A DNA stretch of 64,000 bases from Eledone cirrhosa (Eukaryota; Mollusca; Cephalopoda; Octopoda; Eledonidae): contig OZ024742.1 in the NCBI GenBank assembly GCA_964016885.1, forward strand, positions 2,480,979 to 2,544,978. The letters run 5' to 3'. A program made the position numbers and the translations under genes. Below, in pieces: positions 12,235 to 21,773 of this stretch; positions within the stretch are counted from its first letter, which is position 1; every line of letters begins with the position of its first letter. The notes below the pieces were generated by a model. That model searched no databases and was not told where the DNA came from. It saw only the letters and a program-made list of their open reading frames with translations.

Positions 12235-12268
12235 ATATTTTCATTATTATTATCATTATTATTATTAC
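12235..12268 (+). repeat. (ATT)n-like tail of the LINE relic
   Basis: An ATT/ATC trinucleotide run about 100 bp after the end of the LINE coding relic, consistent with the microsatellite 3' tails of CR1/L2-type LINEs. Confidence 0.6.
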
Positions 12269-12734
12269 ACTCATTGATCCATTTTGCACTAACTCTGCAT
12301 CAAGCACCCTCACCTAAATATTAACCAATCAAGGATCCAATACAGCTATCTGTTGGATGAGTATTGTATAGTGCCAAAAACGAAACCAATCAGTTTAGCA
12401 GAAAGTTTCCAGACAAGAAACACGCATATTTTGCTATCCTCAAACACGTTTACACATGGCATGAAATATAACTAATCCGAGATGGCTAGGTTTCATCTTC
12501 TAACTGGATATACGAAATCCATTATGTCTTGACAACAACATGAGGTAACATTATGTTATTCACAGACACACTTTGTACACTGTTCCATATCAGAATGTAT
12601 TTCCTTCGTCATATTCACAAACAGTAGTGAAAATATGTTCTTCGGCAAATAAAAATGTTTTGTTCATAATATTTCAACTAGCGATTGCTCTACTCCACGC
12701 ACGACCACCATAAATTAATGACCAGCTCAACACA
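12269..12734. other. Unassigned spacer
   Basis: No gene, repeat unit or TIR recognised. Moderately A/T-rich; ends at the 5' region of a SINE copy. Confidence 0.4.
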
Positions 12735-12908
12735 AGTATTGGTAGAGCGTCAGACACCATGCTTTGCAGTATTGTTATGGTCCTTTGCATTCTAAGTTCA
12801 AATCCTGCCGAGGTTAACTTCGACTTTCATACTTACTAATTCGATAAAATAAAGTACCAGTAATGGACTGCCGTAATGGATTTGTGCCGAAAAATAGAAA
12901 CACTATTA
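12735..12908 (+). repeat. tRNA-derived SINE, diverged copy
   Basis: TTGGTAGAGCGTCAGAC is the A-box-like start and TAAGTTCAAATCCTGCCGAG the B-box-like block (compare GAGTTCAAATCCCGCC in other copies). Then come ATAAAATAAAGTACCAGTAA and the TTTGTGCCGAAAAATAGAAA end. Several changes in the central block mark this as an old copy. Confidence 0.8.
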
Positions 12909-13461
12909 ATGTGCAATAAGAGCAAAATATAACGACATTGCTCAATTATTTTATCTAATGTTGTAATAACACAAGGAAATGTTGTTTGTGTATTTTTTTT
13001 TATATTTGCTCATAGGCTTTTACAATTTCGCTCAGCCAACAACTATTAAAAAGTGAGTTGCTTAAGATAACAATTTAATCACAAATTGTTGCTATCTTTT
13101 AATACACTCCAACAAGTCATCAAATTATGTACAATAAAAACAAATCTTATTAATTTGCTCAGGGAATATAAAGAAAATGTATATACACTGATAATTGCAA
13201 TTGTATGTAAATATTTTGTTTTTGTATTGTTTATTTTATGTTTTCTATTATGTATAATATATTGATTTAATATTGATTGTTTTTTGTAGTTGTTTATATT
13301 AAAAGTCTGAAAATATTTTTATACATCTTACACTAATATTTATAAGATAATTTATAATAACAATTACATAATCTAATTACATTACAACGATAATTTATTA
13401 TTAATATATATCCTGTTTAACTAGAGTTATTACAAGCGTTGCCTTAAAAAATATTAAACTA
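12909..13461. other. A/T-rich DNA with two dispersed repeat blocks
   Basis: 12938-13045 is the second copy of the repeat at 11415-11520. 13266-13308 is the second copy of the block at 10296-10338. The remainder has no ORF or recognisable signal. The same two blocks therefore occur on both sides of the LINE relic, suggesting two copies of one older element. Confidence 0.5.
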
Positions 13462-14410
13462 GACATGAAAAATGCGCAAGCTCAAAAGTGCCACAGAATG
13501 TTATAATAAACCTTCAAAAGTGTGGGACTAGAGTTGTTGCTAAAAAATATTGTAATCATTATATATCGTACATTCTGTGGCATCCTTTATAAAAATAGCT
13601 TAAACCAACGAAGCCTTTATTTTTACGCTATTTCACTTAGTTAATTCTTAGAGTGTAACATATAAAAATAAATACATCTATGTTTAATGTAATAACAGCT
13701 ATAAATAATTACGTAATATTATTATCATATACTCATAGTAACAAAATAATTGTGTTGAAAATTAATATGATGCTTATATGAACGATCAAATCTATAATGA
13801 TAATTTCTTAAATATACTAATAGTAAAATAATTTAGTTATCTATTGTTACATTTGCATAGAACTATAATATTAACAATCGTATTGCATTATCAAATTTTT
13901 ATCACTACAAACTTTCATATTGGAATTACCTTAAGCCACTTATTATTACTTCGCTTTCGTACTTTTACAGCTGTAGATATTGCGCTGTATCTTATATCTA
14001 ATATCAATATCTCATGGTAATTTGCATGCAGTGTAAAATAGGTTTATTAATAACTTTAATATGAAATGTATTATACAGGGCTGCGGAGTCGGCCAAAAAT
14101 TGACTGGCTCCAACTCAGGATCCGATACTCCATTATTTCCTAAATTTCAGCTCCGCAGCTCTGTTATTATATTAATTAATTTATTTTATAGTTGTAAATC
14201 ATATTTTTATATGTTACACTCTAAGAATTAACTAAGTGAAATAGCGTAAAAATAAAGGCTTCGTTGGATTAAGCTATTTTTATAAAGGATGCCACAGAAT
14301 GTACGATATATAATGATTACAATATTTTTTAGCAACAACTCTAGTCCCACACTTTTGAAGGTTTATTATAACATTCTGTGGCACTTTTGAGCTTGCGCAT
14401 TTTTCATGTC
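13462..14410. mobile_element. 949-bp non-autonomous DNA transposon with 209-bp TIRs and TA target duplication
   Basis: Positions 13462-13670 are the reverse complement of 14202-14410 with only a few mismatches. Ends are GACATGAAAAATGCGC and its complement, immediately flanked on both sides by TA, which fits a Tc1/mariner-type (or other TA-targeting) insertion. The 530-bp interior is A/T-rich without coding capacity and carries a second, smaller element at 14076-14163. The arms share CCACAGAATGTTATAATAAA and CAACGAAGCCTTTATTTTTA among other blocks. Confidence 0.85.
14076..14163. mobile_element. 88-bp hAT-like MITE nested in the TIR transposon
   Basis: Ends CAGGGCTGCGGAG and CTCCGCAGCTCTG form a 13-bp TIR with one mismatch. 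It is flanked by GTATTATA and TTATTATA, which match at 7 of 8 positions as expected for an aged 8-bp hAT target duplication. The inner GTCGG and CTCCAACTC blocks resemble the widespread 'GGGCTGCGGAGTCGG' hAT MITE type. Inserted after the host element. Confidence 0.75.
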
Positions 14411-14649
14411 TATATATATATGTGTGTGTTTATGACCAGTGCATGTAGATCACAGACATCCACATATATATATACACACACATACATGTATATGTATATG
14501 TTTACACACACACACATATATATATATATACATACACTCACGTATATATATAGGCCTTCCAATTTCATTTCACATTATATACATGTCTATGTATATTTTT
14601 ATTATTTAAAAATTATTTTTAAGTGAACACAATTTTTAAAAAAATATTT
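14411..14649. other. Microsatellite-rich flank
   Basis: Short (TA)n, (CA)n and TATG-type repeats. The 82-codon plus frame here is low complexity and not supported as a gene. Confidence 0.5.
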
Positions 14650-14687
14650 TAAAGTGAACATGACCCAACGGGTCACGGGTGGTCTAG
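14650..14687 (+). mobile_element. Candidate Helitron 3' terminus
   Basis: A hairpin GACCC-AAC-GGGTC (14662-14674) is followed 9 bp later by CTAG (14684-14687) and then T. A short GC-rich hairpin about 10 bp before CTRR with a 3' T is the usual Helitron end. The 5' end was not identified. Confidence 0.5.
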
Positions 14688-14803
14688 TCTCCATAAATAA
14701 AATTAATGATTTCTTTTACCAATAACGCATCTCCGAAACTGACCTTACAACTTAGGATTAGAAATACTTTAACTTCTATCAATTGCTATATCTGTTATAT
14801 ATA

Positions 14804-14869
<66 letters not shown>

Positions 14870-14885
14870 TCTCTCTCTCTCTCTT

Positions 14886-14941
<56 letters not shown>

Positions 14942-15283
14942 GCGCGCTCTCTCTCTCTCTCTCTTTCTCTTTCTCTCCCTGTATATATATATACAGATTA
15001 GAGCAAACATCACGAGCGCTCTTCACAAAATTATTTTTGAAAAGCATTAGAAATGCGCAACCGGTAAAAACTTAAAACTAAAACTGAATACTGACCAATA
15101 CTTATTACTAATTTATATTTATTACTAACTTATACTTATTCCTAATTAAACTATTTTTCACTGGGAAAAATTTGTCAGCATTTTCTTTTCCTTTTTACTA
15201 ATATATATATGTATGTATGTAATCGGTACAGTATATGGAAGGTACATATTAGGTTAACGCTTGATATAGCAGGAAGGGGTTTT
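14688..15283. other. (CT)n microsatellite and unassigned DNA
   Basis: 14806-14975 is an interrupted (CT)n tract with CTTT, CCCT and CGCG interruptions, giving long low-complexity Leu-Ser and Arg-Glu frames that are not genes. From 14985 to 15283 the DNA is A/T-rich with TTACTAA-type triplications (15102-15135) and no gene. Confidence 0.6.
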
Positions 15284-15311
15284 AACGTTTCGGACGCTAG
15301 TCCTTCATCAG
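15284..15311 (-). ncRNA. Hammerhead-ribozyme-like core (short helix III type)
   Basis: On the minus strand: CTGATGA (15305-15311), then a stem AGGAC-TAGC-GTCC with a perfect GGAC/GTCC helix II, then GAAACGTT (15284-15291). This has the conserved core CUGAUGA...GAAA and the tiny ACGU helix III described for PLE-associated hammerheads, with U as the potential cleavage nucleotide. Helix I is not convincing. No PLE protein is recognisable nearby, so this may be a pLTR remnant or another repeat family. Confidence 0.5.
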
Positions 15312-15830
15312 AAGAAAGCATGAGAAATAAGATAGATTGAGGGGACGGGTCGGTTGGAATTGGAAAAAGCGTCTTTAGATAAAAATAACAGGTCCATTGT
15401 ATTATAGGTTGATTCCCGACGTATATCGGGAGGTGACCGAAAAAGTACTCAATACGCTACTAAAGTATAGGCATATTTATTTTTTATAGAAATGAATTCT
15501 ACAGGACTAGAACTGTTTCATTCGTAAGAAATCACCAGGAAATTCCACTTTCCTGATGATTTATATACATATGTATATAAACATTTTACCTAATTATATA
15601 ATAATTAGTAGTAATGCCGAAACAATTGTATTACATGAGATAAGATCTCTATTCTATAATTCTCTTCCGCTGGGTATTTTCTATATATCTATCTTTCTCT
15701 TGCTTTCGTCTCTCTCCCATCTTCCACATATAACGACATAAACACATTGAACTTTCTATAAAATTATTTGGCAATCATATACCCTCCTATAGAACTCTCT
15801 GCTGGAAAATAGAGTCATATGTTTACCCTT
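15312..15830. other. Unassigned DNA with a dispersed repeat fragment
   Basis: 15491-15536 is a diverged copy of 9751-9795 (GACTAGAACTGTTTCATTCG). Nothing else recognisable; frames of 60-88 codons here show no family features. Confidence 0.4.
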
Positions 15831-15831
15831 G

Positions 15832-15868
<37 letters not shown>

Positions 15869-15884
15869 GGGGTGGGTGGGTGGG
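15832..15884 (+). repeat. (TA)n joined to a canonical G-quadruplex motif
   Basis: After (TA)n at 15832-15866, GGGGGGTGGGTGGGTGGG at 15867-15884 provides four G-runs separated by single T loops, the arrangement expected to give a very stable parallel G-quadruplex on the plus strand. Function unknown. Confidence 0.8.
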
Positions 15885-16141
15885 TGAGTGCGTGTGAGAT
15901 GGTGCAGCGGGTGGAGGTGGTCTGTGTTTACGTTTCTCTTTGTATCTGTGTTTGTATCCCATAAATGAGAAGTTCAAAAGAAAAGAGATCGATTGAATAA
16001 ATACCACACTGGGAAAAACCACTGCCGTATTCGATATGATGGACTAAAATCTATTTATGGTACTGCCCCAGCATGACCGCAGTTAAATGACTGAGACTCG
16101 TAAAGTATTAAAATAGTGAACGAATATTATGATATAATATA

Positions 16142-16174
<33 letters not shown>
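16142..16174. repeat. (TA)n microsatellite
   Basis: About 33 bp of TA, just before the TIR element at 16205. Confidence 0.9.
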
Positions 16175-16180
<6 letters not shown>

Positions 16181-16204
16181 TTTCGCTCTACATGGCTGAA
16201 TACA

Positions 16205-16582
16205 ATAAATGTAATCTGAGTTTTTCGAATATTAATAATAACATTCGATTCGTTTGCAATTATGCAAACAAGCCTAATTTTTAAAGCCATGTCAGTAGAA
16301 TGAACCCTTTATTCTTGCTCTTGTGTTGGCATGTAAACAGAACTGCAGACACTAATGTTTCTGGATATCACCCTTCATCAGTACAGCACATTGTCCACCT
16401 GCCAACTGTCAGAGCTAGTGAAAATATATGCTTATTTTCTAAAATATACAGTCTGTTTACATGCCAACACAAGAGCAAGAATGAAAGGTTCATTCTACTG
16501 ACATGGCTTTAAAAATGAGGCTTGTTTGCATAATTGCAAACGAATCGAATGTTATTATTAATATTCTAAAAATTCAGATTAC

Positions 16583-16588
<6 letters not shown>
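16205..16588. mobile_element. 384-bp MITE-like element with about 136-bp TIRs
   Basis: 16205-16342 and 16453-16588 are reverse complements with few differences. Shared blocks are AATAATAACATTCGATTCG, TGCAATTATGCAAACAAGCC and CTTGTGTTGGCATGTAAACA. The 110-bp centre contains no ORF. Both ends abut A/T-rich or (TA)n sequence, so a target duplication cannot be resolved. Confidence 0.8.

Positions 16589-16615
<27 letters not shown>
16586..16615. repeat. (TA)n microsatellite
   Basis: TA run separating the TIR element from the palindromic repeat at 16616. Confidence 0.85.
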
Positions 16616-16619
<4 letters not shown>

Positions 16620-16810
16620 AAAATGTTTGACCCTGATGGCAGAGCTCAAGCCGTTTCGACGGCTACTTCTGGACTCAGAAATAGCCGTCGAAACGGCTTG
16701 AGCTCTGCCGTCGGGGACAAACATTTTCCTATTACCCGTTCTACTACCCTATGTATTGAGTACTCTGGTGCGTTATGGTCCATCTGGTTCCTTACCACAC
16801 CTCCTTCGAT
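16616..16810 (+). repeat. Dispersed palindromic repeat, family M (copy 1)
   Basis: 16618-16671 and 16678-16731 form a long hairpin (arms share GCAGAGCTCAAGCCGTTTCG). It is followed by a conserved tail holding TACTCTGGTGCGTTATGGTC and ACCACAC, ending CTTCG before (TA)n. Two more copies occur at 17783-17925 (minus) and 56497-56657 (plus). No tRNA-like promoter found; the class (SINE versus MITE) is open. Confidence 0.75.
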
Positions 16811-16835
16811 ATATATATATATATACTACATATAT

Positions 16836-17502
16836 GCTACAATGTTTTCTATACCTTTCATTTATATATTTATACTCGGCTTTCTTTCCTAGAGTGCTTA
16901 AATTATTTGTGACTAATCCCGGTATTTTTTTAATAAAAAACCGCGATAATATTGCTTTTTGCTGAACTCCTTATTGTAGAGTATTTTTCGGAATGTTTTT
17001 TGACTTTTGTTTCTTGTAAACAAACATTCGTCTCATTCTGACGTCACCAGCCCTGTCTTTCCTCATGTGCGTTTTATTTTTCATAATCACGCATGATGGT
17101 GAACTAGCCTGTTTTAAATTCCTTTTTTGGCATATTAATCTGTGAGAATTTTGGTTATCGAGTTGAGCTCTGCTGAGGATCGGATTCCAACCGTGACCAT
17201 CTCCACTGAAAGTTTTATGAAATAGTCTTTAAGACTATACAGAGCATTTGAAGTTTTTCCAAATTGAAGGATGAGTATTTTAGACTTTATTTTATCATGA
17301 GTTAAGGCTCTATTGATTTTTCTCTGGATTTCACTAAATTCTGTGGATGAATCTATATCCTGATTCTCTTTGAGATGAGTTTGAATTATTTTCCCCACAT
17401 CTTACGTTAACTATTTTTCCCATTTTGACGCTATAGTCACTTATATATTATGGAATACTGTTGGCTTTTGCTACAATGTTTTCTATACCTTTCATTTATA
17501 TA
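16836..17502. other. 601-bp segment between perfect 33-bp direct repeats
   Basis: 16836-16868 and 17470-17502 are identical over 33 bp (they start GCTACAATGTTTTCTATACC and continue with TTTCATTTATATA). The interval has no SINE or TIR signature and contains the small minus-strand ORF at 17135-17398. This could be an insertion with an unusually long target duplication or a duplication/recombination product. Confidence 0.7.
17135..17398 (-). CDS. Hypothetical 87-codon open frame inside the direct-repeat-bounded segment
   Basis: The frame is open from just after a TAA at about 17402 down to 17135. It has no ATG (the first usable codon is GTG), so it would be an internal fragment or exon. The predicted peptide is of normal complexity, with a charged N-terminal half (QTHLKENQDI, EFSEIQRKIN) and a hydrophobic/basic second half (KSKILILQFG). 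I do not recognise the family. It stands out only because most frames of this length around it are low complexity. May be a decayed mobile-element fragment. Confidence 0.2.
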   Translation of the reverse strand: MGKIIQTHLKENQDIDSSTEFSEIQRKINRALTHDKIKSKILILQFGKTSNALYSLKDYFIKLSVEMVTVGIRSSAELNSITKILTD

Positions 17503-17524
17503 TATATATATACATATATATATA

Positions 17525-17728
17525 TTAGAAAGTGAGGTTTTTTTTTACAAAATGAAAAATAACCGAGGTGTCCTACACGAGTGAAAGTATAAAGAAAAAA
17601 AGATGAAATCGAAAATGCAACTAGAGTCTTATTTTAAAAAAAATATATATATTTATTTGGTTCCTTTACCGGTTTCGCAGTTCTTCTACTTTTCAAAAGT
17701 AAAGTTGAGATGGAGGGTCTGTGGTTTT

Positions 17729-17735
<7 letters not shown>
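17525..17735 (+). repeat. Dispersed repeat, family A (copy 1)
   Basis: About 211-bp unit with AACCGAGGTGTCCTACACGA, GAGTGAAAGTATAAAG, GTTCCTTTACCGGTTTCGCA and GATGGAGGGTCTGTGG in fixed order. Close copies occur at 19427-19637 (minus) and 47673-47880 (plus), and a diverged one at 19941-20099 (minus). All four are bounded by (TA)n. No coding capacity or tRNA promoter recognised. Confidence 0.85.

Positions 17736-17777
<42 letters not shown>
17736..17777. repeat. (TA)n microsatellite
   Basis: TA run between a family A and a family M repeat. Confidence 0.9.
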
Positions 17778-17782
<5 letters not shown>

Positions 17783-17925
17783 AAGAGGGTGTGGTAAGAT
17801 ACTAGGTGGACCATAACGGACCAGAGTACTCAATATTTGGGGGTAATATGAAAAGATTCAGGATCCCGACGGCAGAGCTCAAGCTGTTTCGGCAGCTAGA
17901 TCCGAACGCCAGTCATGTTCCTTTC
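17783..17925 (-). repeat. Dispersed palindromic repeat, family M (copy 2, partial)
   Basis: Reverse orientation of the tail seen at 16735-16810 (GTGTGGTAAGATACTAGGTG, then ACCATAACGGACCAGAGTAC, then TCAATATTTGGGGGTAAT), followed by GACGGCAGAGCTCAAGCTGT. The second arm of the hairpin is missing. Confidence 0.7.
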
Positions 17926-19082
17926 ATCGGTCTGACATAAAAGCAAAATATACTGTCAACGTCTACGAGGTTTATAGTAAAACTAGAAATAAATGTTTCT
18001 ACATTAAGTTTTTCATAGAGGGAATGAATAAAGCTTAATTAAAGTGAAGTATAGACATAGGTTGTAAAAGAGACTTGGGTGCAGATTTGCTGGAGTTTTA
18101 TCAAAGGTCTATAATTTTCTAGTTGTTCAAATTTGAAAGTTGAAAACATGTCTACATAACACGAAGTAGGAAGGCAAAAGAAATGGAAGAGATAATTAGA
18201 AGATTAAAAGATGAAAAATAATTGAACTCAGTTGGGAGGGTGAGGTGCCGAGTAAATAACACATAGACAATTACATATATATATATATATATATTTATGT
18301 GTCTGTGTGTGTGAACATATATATAATGAAAGATAAACCCATATGCTTATATGTAAATACATATAGATATAAATACGTACACATGGATATGAACGTATAT
18401 ATATATATATATATATATACGTATATGTATGTGTTTGTGTGTCTGTATATGTACATATACACACACATATATACATTCATTCATATATATGTCTACACAT
18501 ATGTATGTATGAATATATGTATAAATACAAATGTATTTATGTGTGTGTCCACAAACAGTGAGAAATAGTGATGGGGAGGGAGAAAGTTAGAGTCGTATGT
18601 GATTATACAATATATATACATATATATATAAGTTCAATAAGAAGATAGACTATATAAAATCTTTTTTTCCTTTAAAATTACATTTATATATTAATGTTTT
18701 CAGAAAATTAATGAAAATTCAGAAGAAAATGTTGTTTACAAATTTTTTAAGGTGTTTCGTGAAATACATAGACACAAATAAACACACGTTTATATATATC
18801 TGCGTGTGTGTGTGTGGGGGGGGGGGGGTAGGGGGAGGGTGTTGACATGTATGTGTATATAAAGATAGATAGATAGATAAATAGACAGGGGGACAGAGAG
18901 ACAGACAGATAGATAAATATGGTAATTTTGTTGTTTTTTTATCTACTTCCGAATACCATTTTCTTTACAATATCGTTTTTCATCATTCTTCAAAGTCTTA
19001 CATATTAGGAATATATGTCTCATGATTGTCTTGCTATATTTACAAATATATATACATGCATATATAATCGTGTATTCTCTCC
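17926..19082. other. Microsatellite-rich spacer
   Basis: No gene recognised. Contains short (TA)n and TATG arrays (18270-18560), a G-run GGGGGGGGGGGG at about 18817 with GGGGGAGGG following (a possible G-quadruplex), and GATA repeats (18866-18885). Frames of 60-89 codons here are low complexity. Confidence 0.5.
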
Positions 19083-19215
19083 CTCTCTCACTCTCTCCCT
19101 CGCTCGCTCGCTGTCTCTCTCTCTCTCTCTCTCTCTCTCTTTATCTCTCTCTCACACACACATACATATGTATATTATATGTATATAAAGATGTATATGT
19201 ATATATGTATTTGTA

Positions 19216-19278
<63 letters not shown>

Positions 19279-19280
19279 TC
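19083..19280. repeat. Compound microsatellite (CT)n-(CA)n-(TA)n-(GA)n
   Basis: (CT)n at about 19083-19152, short CA, TATG-like repeats, (TA)n at 19220-19255, then (GA)n to 19278. Confidence 0.85.
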
Positions 19281-19426
19281 TGCGGTGCTGAGACCGAGGA
19301 GACGACTAATCATGGGAGTAATCGATGCATGGAGAGATGCAGAGTGGGTATAGAGAAATGTAAAATACCGACTGCGGCGCCAAGCAGTCTTGATTTTACA
19401 TCTCTCTATATATACGTATATAGAGA
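19281..19426. repeat. Unassigned sequence with a hairpin
   Basis: ATGTAAAAT at about 19347 pairs with ATTTTACAT at about 19392, and GACTGC pairs with GCAGTC around GGCGCC, giving an imperfect hairpin of about 60 bp. Otherwise unrecognised. Confidence 0.5.
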
Positions 19427-19780
<354 letters not shown>

Positions 19781-19833
19781 ACCTGTGTGTGAGTTTCTTA
19801 ATACATTATATTCAGATAATTTCTATCTTAAGA

Positions 19834-20099
<266 letters not shown>

Positions 20100-20146
<47 letters not shown>

Positions 20147-20170
20147 ATCTGTATATATATATATATATAT
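20100..20170. repeat. (TA)n with a GTGTGT interruption
   Basis: TA run to 20135, GTGTGTGTATCTG, then TA again. Confidence 0.85.
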
Positions 20171-21020
20171 TTAACAAAAGAAGAGAGGTGAGCCGCGGGT
20201 GCGTGAGAGGTATAAAACTCCATGGTTATTAGTCGTTGAAATGGACGTTCACAGCTTCGCCATCTACCAATGATACTCCTAGACAAACACTGTCTTTGGA
20301 GTATCATGATGAAATCAAAGCAAAATATAAGTATATAGAATTAATTGTACGACATAAGCCGTGCAATACGTGATTGAGTTGGCCCCTTACACCTGGATAA
20401 TATTTTAAATTGTGCAAATCTCAATGTTTGCTAGGAAAGTATTAAAACGATGAGGCCATTACAGTTGTATGAATGAGAAGCTAGACTGAAGCCATATTTG
20501 GGCGATTTTTTTCCTTCTTTTTCTATCAGACATATTAAATATCTCTTAGATATGGAGGATGTGAAAGTATTATTACATTAAGTTTCGCAACATGAAATTT
20601 CACATTTCTATTACGGACCGATGCATTCCATGAGTGTTACACTGTTAATAAAACATTTTCTATTCCACTTGTGTTTGCTACTTAAAATGTCTCACTACTC
20701 AATTTATCAGTCGGAAATCTTACAAGTTATTCTAGAAATCGCACAGAAAAAAAAAATGAATAAAACAAAAGTTTTTCAATTCAACATCCTATATAGATGG
20801 ATATATATCTTTGATACATGGGTTGCTACTGAAGGCCTTCGACTGATAGTTTTCCTTAATTGAATTCCCCATTAAATATATTCAAAAAATACTTCACCAA
20901 TGTCGACACACAGACATGTTGATATGCATATATAATGAAACATACACACAGACATATATTTATATGGATATATATTTATATATGTGTATATATATGTGTG
21001 TATATATATATATGTGTGAT

Positions 21021-21026
<6 letters not shown>
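20171..21026. other. Unassigned DNA
   Basis: Contains a repeat-like block with GCTTCGCCATCTACCAATGA (20252) and a small inverted pair ATGATACTCC / GGAGTATCAT (20270 and 20297). The 80-codon plus frame at 20621-20863 has no recognisable features. From 20910 there are TATG-type microsatellites. Confidence 0.35.

Positions 21027-21091
<65 letters not shown>
21027..21091. repeat. (TG)n microsatellite
   Basis: Pure TG run of about 65 bp. Confidence 0.95.
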
Positions 21092-21093
<2 letters not shown>

Positions 21094-21177
21094 TGTATAT
21101 TTAATAATATGCTGTATGTTTATTTAAAAACATTTTGAAAGCCATTCGCTGTGAATTTTAAAGTAGTGACTGACGTC

Positions 21178-21770
21178 ACATACCTAGTCCCAGCAAAACA
21201 AAGGGGAGTAATCGACCTTCACCGTTTCTCACTTGCAAGTAGTTGTCAAGACTACAAACCTCAACAGAGTTATGTAGTTTCTTGAAGTTAGTGTTGCAAA
21301 TGGTTAGTTCACTTGCATCACAAAGTTCAAGAATCTTCACTCCTTGACCACCATGTACCCCAGAGTAGCCATCCTGGAGCTGTCCAAATGACCATTGAAG
21401 TCCCCTGCTAGTATAACTAGGTCTCTGTCCTCTATCATTGTATTTGTCTCTAAAAGTTGCTCGTAAAAGCAGTCCTTCTCTTCATTACCTAGGCCCGCTT
21501 GGGAGCATAGGTAGAGATAATTGTCAGCAGTTTATTGCTTACAACTAATTTCATCTTAATTATTCTATTACTAACTCTAACTACCTCTATTGTCTTGTTG
21601 ATCCACCTCTCGGCCAATGAAATGCTTACCCCACCTAACCCATCATTGTTCCCTACCCAGAAAAGCTTATAACTAACCTGTTTGCCAGCGATTAGTCTTG
21701 CTGAGGCATCACTCCATCTCACCTCTTGCATGCAGCACACATCTACATGTCTTCTCTCTAGCATCTCCAC
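21178..21770 (-). pseudogene. RTE-like LINE endonuclease (EEP/APE domain) fragment
   Basis: The minus strand encodes the N-terminal part of an apurinic-like endonuclease of a non-LTR retrotransposon. The order is MLERRHVDVCCMQEVRWSDA (catalytic Gln-Glu in MQEVRW), VGNNDGLGGVSISLAERWIN, then KLLTIISTYAPKRA ending at a stop (21489). After a frame disruption it continues with VILAGDFNGHLGQL (catalytic Asp/Asn in GDFNGH) and ILELCDASELTICNTNFKKL. This matches the domain annotated in many animals as 'craniofacial development protein 2-like', i.e. RTE/BovB-related. It is truncated before the SDH motif and the RT. Its 5' end abuts the X1 LINE fragment at about 21771. Confidence 0.8.
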
Positions 21771-21773
21771 TAT

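Noticed and set aside
12735..12908. Genuine tRNA gene
   Set aside because: Only A- and B-box-like blocks are present, followed by the SINE tail; cloverleaf and acceptor pairing are absent.
8508..14687. One large Helitron from TATAATACTAAAAGTCTG (8512) to CTAG (14687)
   Set aside because: The 5' match is weak, no Rep/helicase is present, and many unrelated elements lie between; only the 3' end is kept as a candidate.
14806..14985. Leu/Ser-rich and Arg/Glu-rich frames
   Set aside because: Direct translations of a (CT)n/(GA)n microsatellite.
9751..15536. Long terminal repeats formed by the related 45-bp blocks at 9751 and 15491
   Set aside because: Too short and diverged, and neither sits at an element boundary; more likely two fragments of a dispersed repeat.
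20621..20863. 80-codon plus ORF
   Set aside because: No domain, signal or conserved pattern; length expected by chance in this A/T-rich DNA.
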